DNA of 64,000 bases from Cognatundibacterium jejuense (GCF_014284255.1 NZ_JACOFV010000011.1:119742-183741), one strand, 5' to 3'. Positions 37,107 to 46,428 are shown, numbered from the stretch's first letter. Notes: a model not told the origin generated them from the letters alone. A program made the numbers and translations.

Positions 37107-37136
37107 CGGCACCTTTTCGATAGGGGTGCCGTTTTT
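37107..37136 (+). terminator. terminator-like hairpin, possible attenuator of liv operon
   Basis: CGGCACC (37107-37113) pairs with GGTGCCG (37125-37131) and is followed by five T. It stands between the leader ORF and livH. CCCTA (37093-37097) could alternatively pair with TAGGG (37121-37125), which would disturb this stem. Confidence 0.7.
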
Positions 37137-37238
37137 GTTATCAGGAACAATTTTTGCTGTAAAAAGTATGAAGGCTTATCCGCTGTTTCGTACCAAGCCA
37201 GTTGAAATTTCGATTCGTTCATAGAGAGAGATGCAAAT

Positions 37239-38168
37239 ATGGATACCTTTATCCAACAAATTATTAACGGCCTTGTATTAGGTAGTATGTATGCACTGGT
37301 CGCACTCGGTTACACCATGGTTTATGGCGTGCTTAATCTGATTAACTTCGCTCACGGCGACGTGCTGATGGTTGGTGCGATGGCCGGTTTGAGTATTCTT
37401 AAAGTTCTGCAAGAAGTCGCTCCTGGCATGCCAGGTATTGCGATGCTGATGATCGCAATCATCGGCGCAATCCCAGTTTGTATCGCCGTCAACGTACTGA
37501 TTGAACGTGTTGCATATCGTCGTTTGCGTAATGCACCGCGTCTGGCCCCCTTGATTACAGCGATCGGTGTTTCTATTCTGGTGCAGACATTTGCGATGAT
37601 GATCTGGGGCCGCAGTCCGGTTTCATTCCCACCAATCATGCCGACCGTTCCGGTACAAATTGGCGGTGCTGTGATTTCTCAAATTCAGATTCTGTTACTG
37701 GTTCTGGCGACCATTGCCATGATAGGACTGGTACTGCTGGTGGAGAAAACCAAAATGGGCCGTGCTATGCGTGCCACAGCTGAAAACCCGCGGGTGGCTG
37801 GCTTGATGGGCGTTGACTCTAATAAAGTGATTGTCGCAACATTTGCGATTGGTGCCGCTTTGGCAGCGATTGCTGGTGTGATGTGGACCGCCAACTACTC
37901 TTCTGCACAATTTGCGATGGGTTTTGTGCCCGGTCTGAAAGCATTCTCTGCTGCGGTGTTGGGTGGCATCGGTAATATCTACGGTGCGATGGTCGGCGGT
38001 ATTTTGCTTGGGCTTATTGAGAGTCTGGGCGCTGGTTATATCGGTGATTTGACTGGTGGCATTTTAGGCAGCCAGTATCAAGATATTTTCGCCTTCGTGG
38101 TTTTGATTATTGTTCTGACATTGCGTCCATCCGGCATCATGGGTGAACGTGTTGCTGATCGTGCTTAA
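37239..38168 (+). CDS. livH: branched-chain amino acid ABC transporter permease LivH
   Basis: This 309-residue inner-membrane protein has about eight hydrophobic segments, with the family motifs GYTMVYGVLNLINFAHGD and VLGGIGNIYGAMVGG. It is one of two permeases that import leucine, isoleucine, valine or related substrates. livM, livG and livF follow directly. The substrate-binding gene (livK/livJ) that often starts such operons is missing here, and a leader ORF and hairpin take its place. Confidence 0.95.
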   Translation: MDTFIQQIINGLVLGSMYALVALGYTMVYGVLNLINFAHGDVLMVGAMAGLSILKVLQEVAPGMPGIAMLMIAIIGAIPVCIAVNVLIERVAYRRLRNAPRLAPLITAIGVSILVQTFAMMIWGRSPVSFPPIMPTVPVQIGGAVISQIQILLLVLATIAMIGLVLLVEKTKMGRAMRATAENPRVAGLMGVDSNKVIVATFAIGAALAAIAGVMWTANYSSAQFAMGFVPGLKAFSAAVLGGIGNIYGAMVGGILLGLIESLGAGYIGDLTGGILGSQYQDIFAFVVLIIVLTLRPSGIMGERVADRA

Positions 38169-38179
38169 GGGGAAGATCA

Positions 38180-39361
38180 ATGTCGACTATATTTGACGTA
38201 AAAGCTAATCCAAAAAAAGCCTACACAAGCTTTGCCTTGTTGGCAGTTGTGCTGTTGTTGTTTCCATTCGTGGCAGCTAACTTCGGTAACTCATGGGTGC
38301 GTATTATCGACTTCGCGCTGCTATACATTATGCTGGCGCTGGGGTTGAATATTGTGGTGGGTTTTGCTGGTTTGCTGGATTTGGGCTATATCGCGTTTTA
38401 CGCGACTGGTGCTTATCTTGCGGCGATTTTTGGTTCGCAGCAATTTGCAACGATTCTCGAATCGTTTATCGATAATTATCCTGCACTCGGTAACTTTTTA
38501 GTCGCAGTATGTGGACCAGAAATTACTAAAAACGGCATTCATCTGTCTGTTTGGGTAATTGTACCGTTTGCGGCTGTTATTGCTGGTATGGCTGGTGCTT
38601 TGCTGGGTGCACCAACATTAAAATTGCGTGGTGACTATCTGGCAATTGTGACGTTGGGTTTTGGTGAAATTGTACGTATTTTCATGAATAACATGAATTC
38701 ACCAGTCAATTTCACTAACGGGCCTCAAGGTATCAATATGATTGATCCTATCCGCGTGTTTGGTGTGTCACTGGCGGGTGAGGGGGGGATAGTCAACTTT
38801 GGCAGTTTTTCGATGCCGTCAGTGAACGCTTATTATTTCTTATTCCTGGCGTTGTGTATCTTTATCGTGTTTGTTTCATTGCGTTTGCAAGACTCCCGTT
38901 TAGGTCGTGCATGGGTGGCAATTCGTGAAGATGAAATTGCAGCGAAAGCGATGGGGCTGAACACGCGTAATATCAAGCTGCTGGCATTCTCGATGGGTGC
39001 TTCGTTTGGTGGTGTATCTGGCGCAATGTTTGCATCATTCCAGGGTTTCGTTTCTCCAGAATCGTTCTCACTGATGGAGTCGATCGTTGTATTAGCGATG
39101 GTGGTATTGGGTGGTATTGGTCATATTCCTGGTGTAATTCTGGGCGCAATCTTGTTGGCAGCATTGCCTGAGGTATTGCGTCACGTGGTAGAGCCAGTTC
39201 AAATGCTATTGTTCGGAAAAATCTGGATTGAAGCTGAAGTTCTGCGTCAGTTGTTGTACGGTCTGACGATGGTGGTTGTGATGTTGAATCGTCCTGCGGG
39301 TTTGTGGCCAGCGCCTAAACACGAAGACAGAATCGCTAAAACGAACGAAGCAGCAGCTTAA
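38180..39361 (+). CDS. livM: branched-chain amino acid ABC transporter permease LivM
   Basis: This 393-residue second permease of the system has about ten hydrophobic segments and the family motifs LNIVVGFAGLLDLGYIAFYA, LKLRGDYLAIVTLGFGEIVR and VLGGIGHIPGVILGA. It starts 12 bases after livH. It pairs with LivH to make the transmembrane pore. Substrate specificity depends on a separate binding protein not found in the window. Confidence 0.95.
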   Translation: MSTIFDVKANPKKAYTSFALLAVVLLLFPFVAANFGNSWVRIIDFALLYIMLALGLNIVVGFAGLLDLGYIAFYATGAYLAAIFGSQQFATILESFIDNYPALGNFLVAVCGPEITKNGIHLSVWVIVPFAAVIAGMAGALLGAPTLKLRGDYLAIVTLGFGEIVRIFMNNMNSPVNFTNGPQGINMIDPIRVFGVSLAGEGGIVNFGSFSMPSVNAYYFLFLALCIFIVFVSLRLQDSRLGRAWVAIREDEIAAKAMGLNTRNIKLLAFSMGASFGGVSGAMFASFQGFVSPESFSLMESIVVLAMVVLGGIGHIPGVILGAILLAALPEVLRHVVEPVQMLLFGKIWIEAEVLRQLLYGLTMVVVMLNRPAGLWPAPKHEDRIAKTNEAAA

Positions 39362-39372
39362 GGAAGATCAAG

Positions 39373-40143
39373 ATGACTGAAGAAACAATGTTGAAAATTG
39401 AAGGTGTGAATAAGCGTTTCGGCGGTTTACAAGCACTTTCGAATGTAGGAATTAATATTAAAAAAGGGCAAATCTACGGTTTGATCGGTCCTAATGGCGC
39501 CGGTAAAACGACCTTCTTTAATGTGATTACTGGTTTGTACCAGCCAGATACCGGTACGTTTGAACTTGCTGGTAAGCCTTATTCTCCATCTGCTCCGCAT
39601 GAAGTAGCGGAAGCAGGGATTGCACGGACATTTCAAAATATCCGTTTGTTTGGTGAAATGACAGCGTTGGAAAACGTCATGGTAGGACGTCATATTCGTA
39701 CTCATCAAGGTGTTTTTGGTGCGATTTTCCGTCATGCAGCGGCACGTAAGGAAGAAGCGGAAACGCGCCAACGTGCGCAAGAGTTGCTGGACTTTGTAGG
39801 TATTGGTCAATTTGCCGACCGTACTTCAAAATTCCTGTCGTATGGTGATCAACGCCGACTGGAAATTGCTCGCGCCTTAGCAACTGAACCAAAATTGTTG
39901 GCACTTGATGAGCCTGCGGCGGGTATGAATGCAACCGAAAAATTGGCATTGCGCGAATTGCTGGTCAAGATCAAGGCCGAAGGAAAAACAGTTTTACTGA
40001 TCGAGCATGACGTTAAATTGATGATGGGTTTATGTGACCGCATCACCGTGCTCGAATATGGTAAGCCGATTGCAGAGGGCATCCCATCAGATATCCAGAA
40101 AAATCAGGCAGTGATTGAAGCGTACTTGGGAGGTGCTCACTAA
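39373..40143 (+). CDS. livG: branched-chain amino acid ABC transporter ATPase LivG
   Basis: This 256-residue ATPase shows Walker A GPNGAGKTTFFN, GIARTFQNIRLF typical of LivG, a degenerate signature LSYGDQRRLEIARAL, and Walker B LLALDEPAAGMN. It energises LivHM together with LivF. It overlaps livF at the stop/start (TAATG). Confidence 0.95.
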   Translation: MTEETMLKIEGVNKRFGGLQALSNVGINIKKGQIYGLIGPNGAGKTTFFNVITGLYQPDTGTFELAGKPYSPSAPHEVAEAGIARTFQNIRLFGEMTALENVMVGRHIRTHQGVFGAIFRHAAARKEEAETRQRAQELLDFVGIGQFADRTSKFLSYGDQRRLEIARALATEPKLLALDEPAAGMNATEKLALRELLVKIKAEGKTVLLIEHDVKLMMGLCDRITVLEYGKPIAEGIPSDIQKNQAVIEAYLGGAH

Positions 40144-40868
40144 TGGCTGAGAACGTATTAAAAATCAGCAATCTGAAGGTTGCTTATGGTGGTATCAAAG
40201 CTGTTAAGGGCATTGATCTTGAAGTCAACAAAGGTGAACTGATTACCTTGATCGGTGCCAATGGCGCTGGTAAGACCACCACTTTGAAAGCTGTTACCGG
40301 CACTTTGCCTAGTTGCAAAGTCGAGGGTGATATTTTTTATTTGGGTGAAAATCTCCGTGGTAAAAAGTCATTTGAGTTGGTGACTAGCCACTTGGCAATG
40401 GTTCCTGAAGGCCGCGGTGTTTTCACCCGTATGACCATTCATGAAAACCTGATGATGGGTGCTTACACCAGAAATGATACTGCCGCCATCAATGACGATA
40501 TCGAAAAATGGTACTCCGTTTTCCCACGCTTGAAAGAGCGTTCGGCGCAGTTGGCAGGTACTTTGTCCGGTGGTGAGCAGCAAATGCTGGCGATGGCTCG
40601 TGCATTGATGAGCCATCCAAACTTGCTATTGCTCGATGAACCATCGATGGGTTTGTCGCCTATCATGGTCGAAAAAATCTTTGAAGTGGTTCGCAACGTA
40701 TCAGCACAAGGCGTGACTATTTTGCTCGTTGAGCAGAATGCAAAGCTGGCTCTGCAAGCGGCGCACCGTGGTTATGTCATGGATTCAGGTTTGATCACGA
40801 TGAGCGGTAATGCGAAAGATATGTTGGACGATCCTAAGGTCCAGGCGGCTTATCTGGGTGAAGCTTAA
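40143..40868 (+). CDS. livF: branched-chain amino acid ABC transporter ATPase LivF
   Basis: This 241-residue ATPase has Walker A GANGAGKTTTLKAV, the LivF-type MVPEGRGVFTRMTIHENL, the signature LSGGEQQMLAMARAL, and Walker B LLLLDEPSMGLSP. It is the last gene of the operon and is followed by a strong terminator 25 bases after its stop. Confidence 0.95.
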   Translation: MAENVLKISNLKVAYGGIKAVKGIDLEVNKGELITLIGANGAGKTTTLKAVTGTLPSCKVEGDIFYLGENLRGKKSFELVTSHLAMVPEGRGVFTRMTIHENLMMGAYTRNDTAAINDDIEKWYSVFPRLKERSAQLAGTLSGGEQQMLAMARALMSHPNLLLLDEPSMGLSPIMVEKIFEVVRNVSAQGVTILLVEQNAKLALQAAHRGYVMDSGLITMSGNAKDMLDDPKVQAAYLGEA

Positions 40869-40893
40869 GTCTGAGATTCAACCATGAGAAACA

Positions 40894-40932
40894 AAAAAGC
40901 CAGTCAGTTTTTTTTCTGACTGGCTTTTTTTA
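40894..40932 (+). terminator. rho-independent terminator of the liv operon
   Basis: AGCCAGTCAG (40899-40908) pairs with CTGACTGGCT (40917-40926) around eight T, with A and T runs on either side. It also could serve the convergent VOC gene. Confidence 0.94.
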
Positions 40933-40954
40933 TACAAGATGCGCCCCGTCAACG

Positions 40955-41341
40955 CTATGCACTTTGAGCGACGATTGCCGACGGCGAAAATACTCTGATC
41001 CTATGCGCATCAGGGTCTCGTGCGACAAACGTATATCCAAAATCCAATACACAAGGTGTTTGAATCATGACCAGGCCTTGCGAACACCATAACTGGTAAA
41101 GCGCATCTACTTCGGCATTGCTTTTAACGGCAATGGCTATCTCTGCACCGCCACCGGTCAACGATGCACTTGGCAATACGCCTTCTTTGCCCCACAAGCC
41201 CAACATCACGCCAGAAGAAAGCGCAAACATGGCAAATGTTGGTGAGCTTTCAATAGGCTCATGTCCTAAGAGAACAGAATAAAACTGCGCACTGACGGCT
41301 GGTTGGCTTACATATAAAAGTACGAAATTAGGGTCTGTCAT
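40955..41341 (-). CDS. VOC family (glyoxalase/bleomycin resistance-like) protein
   Basis: This 128-residue protein has the paired beta-alpha-beta-beta-beta units of the VOC superfamily: an N-terminal NFVLLYVSQPAVSAQFYSVLLG and a C-terminal segment GYTFVARDPDAHRIRVF. Family members bind small molecules or act as metal-dependent lyases or dioxygenases. The metal-binding histidines/glutamates of glyoxalase I are not all apparent, so a ligand-binding role is more likely. No operon partner is visible. Confidence 0.82.
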   Translation of the reverse strand: MTDPNFVLLYVSQPAVSAQFYSVLLGHEPIESSPTFAMFALSSGVMLGLWGKEGVLPSASLTGGGAEIAIAVKSNAEVDALYQLWCSQGLVMIQTPCVLDFGYTFVARDPDAHRIRVFSPSAIVAQSA

Positions 41342-41522
41342 TATTTATCTCCAAATATTGAACAACATTAAAAGGTGTTGCCGATCTGTTCATCGAAAGG
41401 CGCTAACGCATGGCTATAATAAGAAGATGTATTGTCAGTTTCTGTCAGTAGTCGACGCAAAGCTTTGCTGGTTTAATTTCAAAAGACGATAGCCTGATAA
41501 TGTTAAAAACCTAGGATTACCA

Positions 41523-42101
41523 ATGCGAAGCGTACACTTAACTGAATATGAACCTGATTTGTTGAACAGAGATGCTGATTTGCTAAGTCAGATTCGTCCT
41601 TTGAACCCAGATTCTGATCAAGAGCTCACTTTAGTTGCATCAAGGATGCGTCAGACGCTCATTGAAGTTGAAAGTCAGGAATTTGCAGATACGATGTATT
41701 CCGTCGATTGGTTAAAAGCCCGTTTACTCTGGCATCTCGATCAAAGTCAATGTCAGGGACAAGTATTTTTGATGGGGGATGAGACTGGATATATTGTCGG
41801 TCACACAATTATTCGAATTGAAATTATCGAGAGTGGCGTAAGCGAAGGCTTATTTTCAACAAGCTATATTGATCCCGGATATCGTCAGCAGGGATTTGCC
41901 AGCGCTTTGTTGCGTCAAGGTGAAGCCTGGATGCGAGCACAATCACAAAAGGTGGCAACAACCTGGACGGCAGCAACCAATGATAAATTAATTAAACTGT
42001 ATGAAAAACACGGTTATGCGATCGTTCAGAATCATTTCCATGAGGTCAGTCAAAGTTGGATGGTGAAGTTAAGTAAGCAATTCGATCGTGCCTTTCGATA
42101 G
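41523..42101 (+). CDS. GNAT family N-acetyltransferase
   Basis: This 192-residue protein has the acetyl-CoA-binding core of GNAT enzymes, with DPGYRQQGFASALLRQGEAW (the Q/RxxGxG/A motif) and KLYEKHGYAIV near the C terminus. The N-terminal 80 residues are less typical. The substrate is unknown. It stands alone, and a PilZ-type gene follows after about 160 bases. Confidence 0.85.
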   Translation: MRSVHLTEYEPDLLNRDADLLSQIRPLNPDSDQELTLVASRMRQTLIEVESQEFADTMYSVDWLKARLLWHLDQSQCQGQVFLMGDETGYIVGHTIIRIEIIESGVSEGLFSTSYIDPGYRQQGFASALLRQGEAWMRAQSQKVATTWTAATNDKLIKLYEKHGYAIVQNHFHEVSQSWMVKLSKQFDRAFR

Positions 42102-42260
42102 AGAGTAAAGGATAGGATGTTGCGAAACACATCATTCGTAAATCTCTCGCCCATCAGTCGTCACGATGGAGTAATAAAAAATATCTATTGTGTCGTTAAG
42201 GTTTTTTAATGATGTATTCGCAGTATTGCCATATTTCGTAACTTTTTACTTCGATTGAAT

Positions 42261-42671
42261 ATGACCCAGCCAGATAACCGTAGTTTTCAGCGAGTGCAGT
42301 TCTTCCGTTTACCTAAGGATCAAGGATTTATTCCTGTTTGGGTTTTTAATCGTGATGGAGAAGAGAATAGCTTGTCCGCTCTGCTTGTCGATATGAGTGA
42401 AAGCGGTATTCAGTTATTGACTTCTTTCGATGAGAAAATAGCGTTTTCGCAGTATCAATTGCGCATTTTAGAGGAGGATCAGAATACGCTTGAAATGCCG
42501 AATATCCAACTCAAACATATTTGGTCTTCACCTGAAGGTGGGATGCATATCCGCTCAGGATTTAGTTTTAATCCCATCGATAGTGAAACTATTATTTTGA
42601 TTTTGCAACGCATGCAAACACGTCAACTGACCTATGTACGTTGTGCGTTGACGCCGCTTCAGGCTGTATAG
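42261..42671 (+). CDS. PilZ domain protein
   Basis: This 136-residue cytoplasmic protein has the two c-di-GMP-binding motifs of PilZ domains: RxxxR as Arg7-SFQ-Arg11, and DxSxxG as DMSESG (Asp44-Gly49). It is therefore a likely c-di-GMP receptor. I use the ATG at 42261 over an upstream TTG. Its nearest partners are a GNAT gene upstream and a convergent MFS gene, which do not reveal the output it controls. Confidence 0.82.
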   Translation: MTQPDNRSFQRVQFFRLPKDQGFIPVWVFNRDGEENSLSALLVDMSESGIQLLTSFDEKIAFSQYQLRILEEDQNTLEMPNIQLKHIWSSPEGGMHIRSGFSFNPIDSETIILILQRMQTRQLTYVRCALTPLQAV

Positions 42672-42749
42672 TCTGTTATATGTCAGCGCTTACCGCCAGA
42701 CGAAGGTCTGTCCACCATGGCAGTAAATTTTGTTGGTATACAAAATGAT

Positions 42750-42798
42750 GCCGTATTCTTTTTTGTGCCCGAAAAGATTAATCAAAAATGAATACGGC
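42750..42798. repeat. long inverted repeat between PilZ and MFS genes
   Basis: GCCGTATTC (42750-42758) and GAATACGGC (42790-42798) are perfect nine-base arms. The TTTTTTG and CAAAAA segments just inside can extend the stem. It lies between convergent genes and may end both transcripts, although there is no outer T run. Confidence 0.6.
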
Positions 42799-42803
42799 AC
42801 GGA

Positions 42804-44069
42804 TTAATGTGGAGTGTTAAATTTTCCCGCATTTCTATAAAACTGTGGAATCTTGTTTTTGCTCAGTACGACCATCGCCAGACTGCCAATGGCTAATATG
42901 ATCCAATTGAGCGCAGGATTGTGCATACTTTGTGCCAGATCGAATAAAACTCCACCTGCCATACTACCGATCATATTCCCCATACTTTGGTATAGCATTT
43001 GTCGCGACATTAGCTGCCCGGTGTCAGCTTTAACTTTGTCGGCAAAGCGTGCTGTCAATACATCCAGTGAGGGGCCATAAAATACTTGTCCAAACGATAG
43101 TAGAATCGCGGATGTGATCACTGCAGTACTGGAATGTCCAAAAATTATCATCACCAGAAAGCTGACGAATAAGCACAGGTAACCAATTTGTAAAAACTTG
43201 AAATGATCACGGGTTCTGATTGCGCGTTTAGAGATTGGAATCTGAAAAAAAATGATGACCAGTGCCGCTAACCAAAAAGGTGTAGAGACAGGTATGTCTG
43301 GTGTGAATTTAGGGATATGTAAGCTGAAACCTATCATTGGCTGTACCGCAAAACACCAAAACAAGGCATTGGACAAATAAAACATTAAAGGCAATTCTGC
43401 AATTCTGGATGGCGTATTTTCGCTGTAATTGGTTTCACTCATTTCTTGTGTCATCATCCCTGCATCGATGCTTACCTGTGATTGCGCGGTCAAATACAAA
43501 GCCTCGTTTTTTACAATGGATTTCATGGCAACGAGCATAAACACACCATAAACTATGAAGGTGACCAAAACGATAAAAAAAACAACTTGTAAATGATCGT
43601 GTGGAACCCAGCTCGCGGTCAAATAGCCCCCGACCAAGCCCATACGAATAGCAAATGCGAGGCGACTAAATAGCGCTGATTGATCTAATTCCCTGAGCTT
43701 TAATAAATAGTTTTTTAATCCCGGGAAAGATAATCCGCTACCTAGCCCAGCAAGTAGCGCCAGCGTCGCTAATGCCCATGCATGATCAAGAAATGCCATG
43801 CAATATAACGCAATGCCTTCTAAAAAAATATTGCCTGATACTGCCCATGGATGATTCGCAGCCTTGGGGAATCGACTACCAGCATACGATCCAAGAACCC
43901 GCCCTAAATTGAGTCCAAATAAAATGGATGCGGCCCAAAATCCGGAAAAGTGCTTACCGGTTTGCGAAACGATAATAGGTGTATAGAGTGCGACGCCACC
44001 AGATGCAATCGCGACGCCGACATAAATCAGGTACGAATTAAATACGGCGTTGAATTTTTTATTTTGCAT
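42804..44069 (-). CDS. MFS transporter
   Basis: This 421-residue integral membrane protein has about twelve hydrophobic segments with a central cytoplasmic loop (around residues 190-215), the usual major facilitator arrangement. AGLGSGLSFPGLKNYLLKLRE resembles a conserved loop of the family. Its substrate is not inferable. It is convergent with the PilZ gene and about 200 bases from the Hpt-receiver gene's stop. Confidence 0.82.
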   Translation of the reverse strand: MQNKKFNAVFNSYLIYVGVAIASGGVALYTPIIVSQTGKHFSGFWAASILFGLNLGRVLGSYAGSRFPKAANHPWAVSGNIFLEGIALYCMAFLDHAWALATLALLAGLGSGLSFPGLKNYLLKLRELDQSALFSRLAFAIRMGLVGGYLTASWVPHDHLQVVFFIVLVTFIVYGVFMLVAMKSIVKNEALYLTAQSQVSIDAGMMTQEMSETNYSENTPSRIAELPLMFYLSNALFWCFAVQPMIGFSLHIPKFTPDIPVSTPFWLAALVIIFFQIPISKRAIRTRDHFKFLQIGYLCLFVSFLVMIIFGHSSTAVITSAILLSFGQVFYGPSLDVLTARFADKVKADTGQLMSRQMLYQSMGNMIGSMAGGVLFDLAQSMHNPALNWIILAIGSLAMVVLSKNKIPQFYRNAGKFNTPH

Positions 44070-44266
44070 AAATGAACGGATCGATTTGCCTGACTAAATT
44101 CTGGCAAATCGAAAAGTGCGCTTCAGGATACGTTATAAATCGGCGACGGATCAAATCCCAAGCAGATTACTGTTAACATGTAGTCCTTGATTGTACCGCG
44201 TCATGAGACCTGAAGTAATGCAGGAATACACTATTCTTAAAGCAATTCCTTTATTTTCTTCCGATA

Positions 44267-45016
44267 TTAGTTAATCAGACGATGTACAACTCTATTGAAG
44301 CTCTCGCGGAAAAGGGCATCTTTTTGTAAAACGAAGTCGGGTATATCTTTATCTTGCTTAAGTTTTGACGCGGTGATTAAAATACATTTTGTATTTTTGA
44401 ATTTTCCCCCCAGGCGTTGGGCGGCGCTGATCAATGCCATGCCGTTCATGCGAGGTGTCTCCAAGCCAGTGACGACCAAGTCAAAAGGTTCGGATAATAT
44501 TCGTCCCAAACCAAGGTATCCATCTTTTGCGACTTCAACGCGAAATCGATAAAGTTTCAATACCTCTTTAATGATGTTGACGACCACATCTGAGCTTTCT
44601 ACAACCAAAGCAGAATAAGGGCTATGCAGTGCTTGATTTCGAAGATCTTGTAGCTTGAGTTTGATGTCTTCGCCGGGATTCTTTGACTGTTGGTATTGAC
44701 AGGTGACTTTGCGCAATAAGTCGATGTATTCAAGTGCTGTGGCGACGAACCCTTGATACAGCGATTCATTATGTTCTAACAGATCAGATATTAAGTCCTC
44801 AAAGGGGTGGCAAATATCTGAGATAACGTGCATACCATACGTACCCCCACTGCCTTTTAAGCTATGAATTTGTCGGTACAGGTCACGGCAAACCTCTAAA
44901 TCAAATCCTTGAGCTTCTAGTTTTAAAACCAAACTTTCCATATCATCAATATGTGAGGGCAAATCAGTCAAATAATTGGAACGCAATGCATCTAACATTG
45001 CTTGAGCCTTATTCAT
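44267..45016 (-). CDS. Hpt domain protein with degenerate receiver domain
   Basis: This 249-residue protein joins an N-terminal histidine phosphotransfer domain (about 1-110) with phosphoacceptor His51 in IHSLKGSGGTYG to a C-terminal response-regulator-like domain (about 128-249). In the receiver the acidic pocket is altered (VVESS in place of the usual two aspartates), and the phosphorylated aspartate is replaced by glycine at residue 184 (VVTGLETP). The conserved lysine (VLQKD) remains. The Hpt part should still accept phosphate, while the receiver is probably a protein-interaction domain. No kinase is adjacent. Confidence 0.88.
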   Translation of the reverse strand: MNKAQAMLDALRSNYLTDLPSHIDDMESLVLKLEAQGFDLEVCRDLYRQIHSLKGSGGTYGMHVISDICHPFEDLISDLLEHNESLYQGFVATALEYIDLLRKVTCQYQQSKNPGEDIKLKLQDLRNQALHSPYSALVVESSDVVVNIIKEVLKLYRFRVEVAKDGYLGLGRILSEPFDLVVTGLETPRMNGMALISAAQRLGGKFKNTKCILITASKLKQDKDIPDFVLQKDALFRESFNRVVHRLIN

Positions 45017-45454
45017 GTTTTATTCACTCACGAAATTCGTTGGTTGGTAGTGGTTTTGGCAGATAAGTAATTTGAACAACTTATTGTGCGTGTTTGTGTT
45101 TTTTTGGTCAATCAACTTTTAAAAAACGATAAATTTACCCTTGCTGAGTTTGCACGAGATGGCAATGGTTTTGCCAGTTAAACACATGACAGTTATTTAC
45201 TATTAAAAAACCTAGAGATTTACATATGCTGGTGTCTTATATTTTGCTACAAATATGATTTAAATTGTAAATAAGTATTGGAATAGTATTCTTTTTGTCT
45301 CGTCACGTGAGACTTCCCGGATTTTGATATTCAATGTTTTTGGCGAATGAGAAACTACGTCTGTGCTTCGCTAACAAGCAGTTCTGCCGAAGATACGCTA
45401 CACAATTCGTGTGTAGTTGAATTTAAATACACATTGATAAAAAAGGAAGAAATC
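45017..45454. other. divergent intergenic region with omp leader hairpin
   Basis: About 440 bases separate the Hpt-receiver gene (minus) and the outer-membrane barrel gene (plus). A seven-base hairpin CTACACA-ATTCG-TGTGTAG (45398-45416) lies in the probable omp leader, 40 bases before its start. I see no gene. Confidence 0.5.
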
Positions 45455-46027
45455 ATGTTGAAAAATAAATTGATGATTGCATTGTTGGCCGCTTCTGGTT
45501 TGATGTTGAGTGCAGCCGCATCCGCCCAAGTGTACGTTGGTGGCACAGTTGGTAAAGCATCTTGGAGTGAAGATTGCACAGGACAATCTAGCTGCTCCAC
45601 AAATGCAAGTGCCTACAAAATTTTAGGTGGTTACAACATTAATGAAAAATTTGCGGTTGAAGCAAGCTATTTCTCCTTAGGTACTGTGAATGGTACACAA
45701 ATGACACCTGGAGGTTTGGATGCTTACAACTTAAAAGGAACTGGTTTTGAATTGTCTGGATTGTACAACCAGGCATTGACAGACAAATTGACTGGTTTTG
45801 CGAAGCTTGGCGTAGCGCGAATTAAAGCAAAAAATAACTACATAGATCAAAATTTCGCAGGTAGTGATAGCACAACTTCTACTGCGCCAGTGTTTGGTGT
45901 AGGTTTGACTTACAAGCTGACCGATAAACTGGCACTGCGTGGTGAAGTTGAAACGCGTAAGATCAAATACAACGGTGATAAAGAAGCCGTGACTAACTAC
46001 TCTGTTGGTATGCAGTATAGTTTCTGA
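45455..46027 (+). CDS. outer membrane beta-barrel protein
   Basis: This 190-residue protein has a signal peptide (MLKNKLMIALLAASGLMLSA, cleaved near ASA-QVYVGG) and then alternating beta-strand sequence ending in a terminal aromatic (NYSVGMQYSF), the mark of barrel insertion. The EKFAVEASYFSLG strands resemble OmpA/OprF-like small barrels of the porin family group. The start at 45455 has AAGGAAGA upstream; upstream in-frame residues are not part of the protein. A strong terminator follows. Confidence 0.88.
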   Translation: MLKNKLMIALLAASGLMLSAAASAQVYVGGTVGKASWSEDCTGQSSCSTNASAYKILGGYNINEKFAVEASYFSLGTVNGTQMTPGGLDAYNLKGTGFELSGLYNQALTDKLTGFAKLGVARIKAKNNYIDQNFAGSDSTTSTAPVFGVGLTYKLTDKLALRGEVETRKIKYNGDKEAVTNYSVGMQYSF

Positions 46028-46096
46028 TTGAGATGATCTGAACTAGTGAATATCAAGCGAATATTGATCCTAGTTTTGATCGTTTTGTTATAGCAG

Positions 46097-46140
46097 AAAA
46101 ACCGGAATGATTTGCTCTGGCAAATATTTCCGGTTTTTTT
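46097..46140 (+). terminator. rho-independent terminator of the barrel gene
   Basis: AAAACCGGAA (46097-46106) pairs with TTTCCGGTTTT around an inner TTTGC/GCAAA stem, followed by seven T. It lies about 75 bases past the stop. Confidence 0.9.
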
Positions 46141-46428
46141 ATATTTTACGTTTTAACGAGTATGCTTCGTGACACGTATATTATTTAATCAACATTTTAA
46201 TTGCATCTCTTTGTATTGGGATTTACTCAAAACCACCCCAGCGGCGTTATAGCTCCTGGCTGTGCCCTCGTACTGTCGTCGCCATGCCTTGCTGGAACAA
46301 TTTGCGTAAGCCCTATGTATTTTGTTACAACTGCTTACGAATGAAACGGTCTTGGCGTCAACGTGACACACTTACGTACCGTTAAATAGCTCACAATGCC
46401 ACATTTTTAATCTTTACAGGAATTTTCC
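46141..46428. other. intergenic region upstream of glycine-zipper gene
   Basis: Together with the preceding terminator this makes a 400-base gap. Apart from the terminator I see no operator, repeat or gene; the promoter of the glycine-zipper gene should be here. Confidence 0.4.

Noticed and set aside
44267..45016. Frameshift or pseudogene to explain the altered receiver
   Set aside because: The reading frame is intact and the rest of the domain is well formed, so a degenerate but functional domain is more likely.
46189..46371. 60-codon minus-strand frame upstream of the glycine-zipper gene
   Set aside because: No ribosome-binding site or recognisable composition; probably chance.
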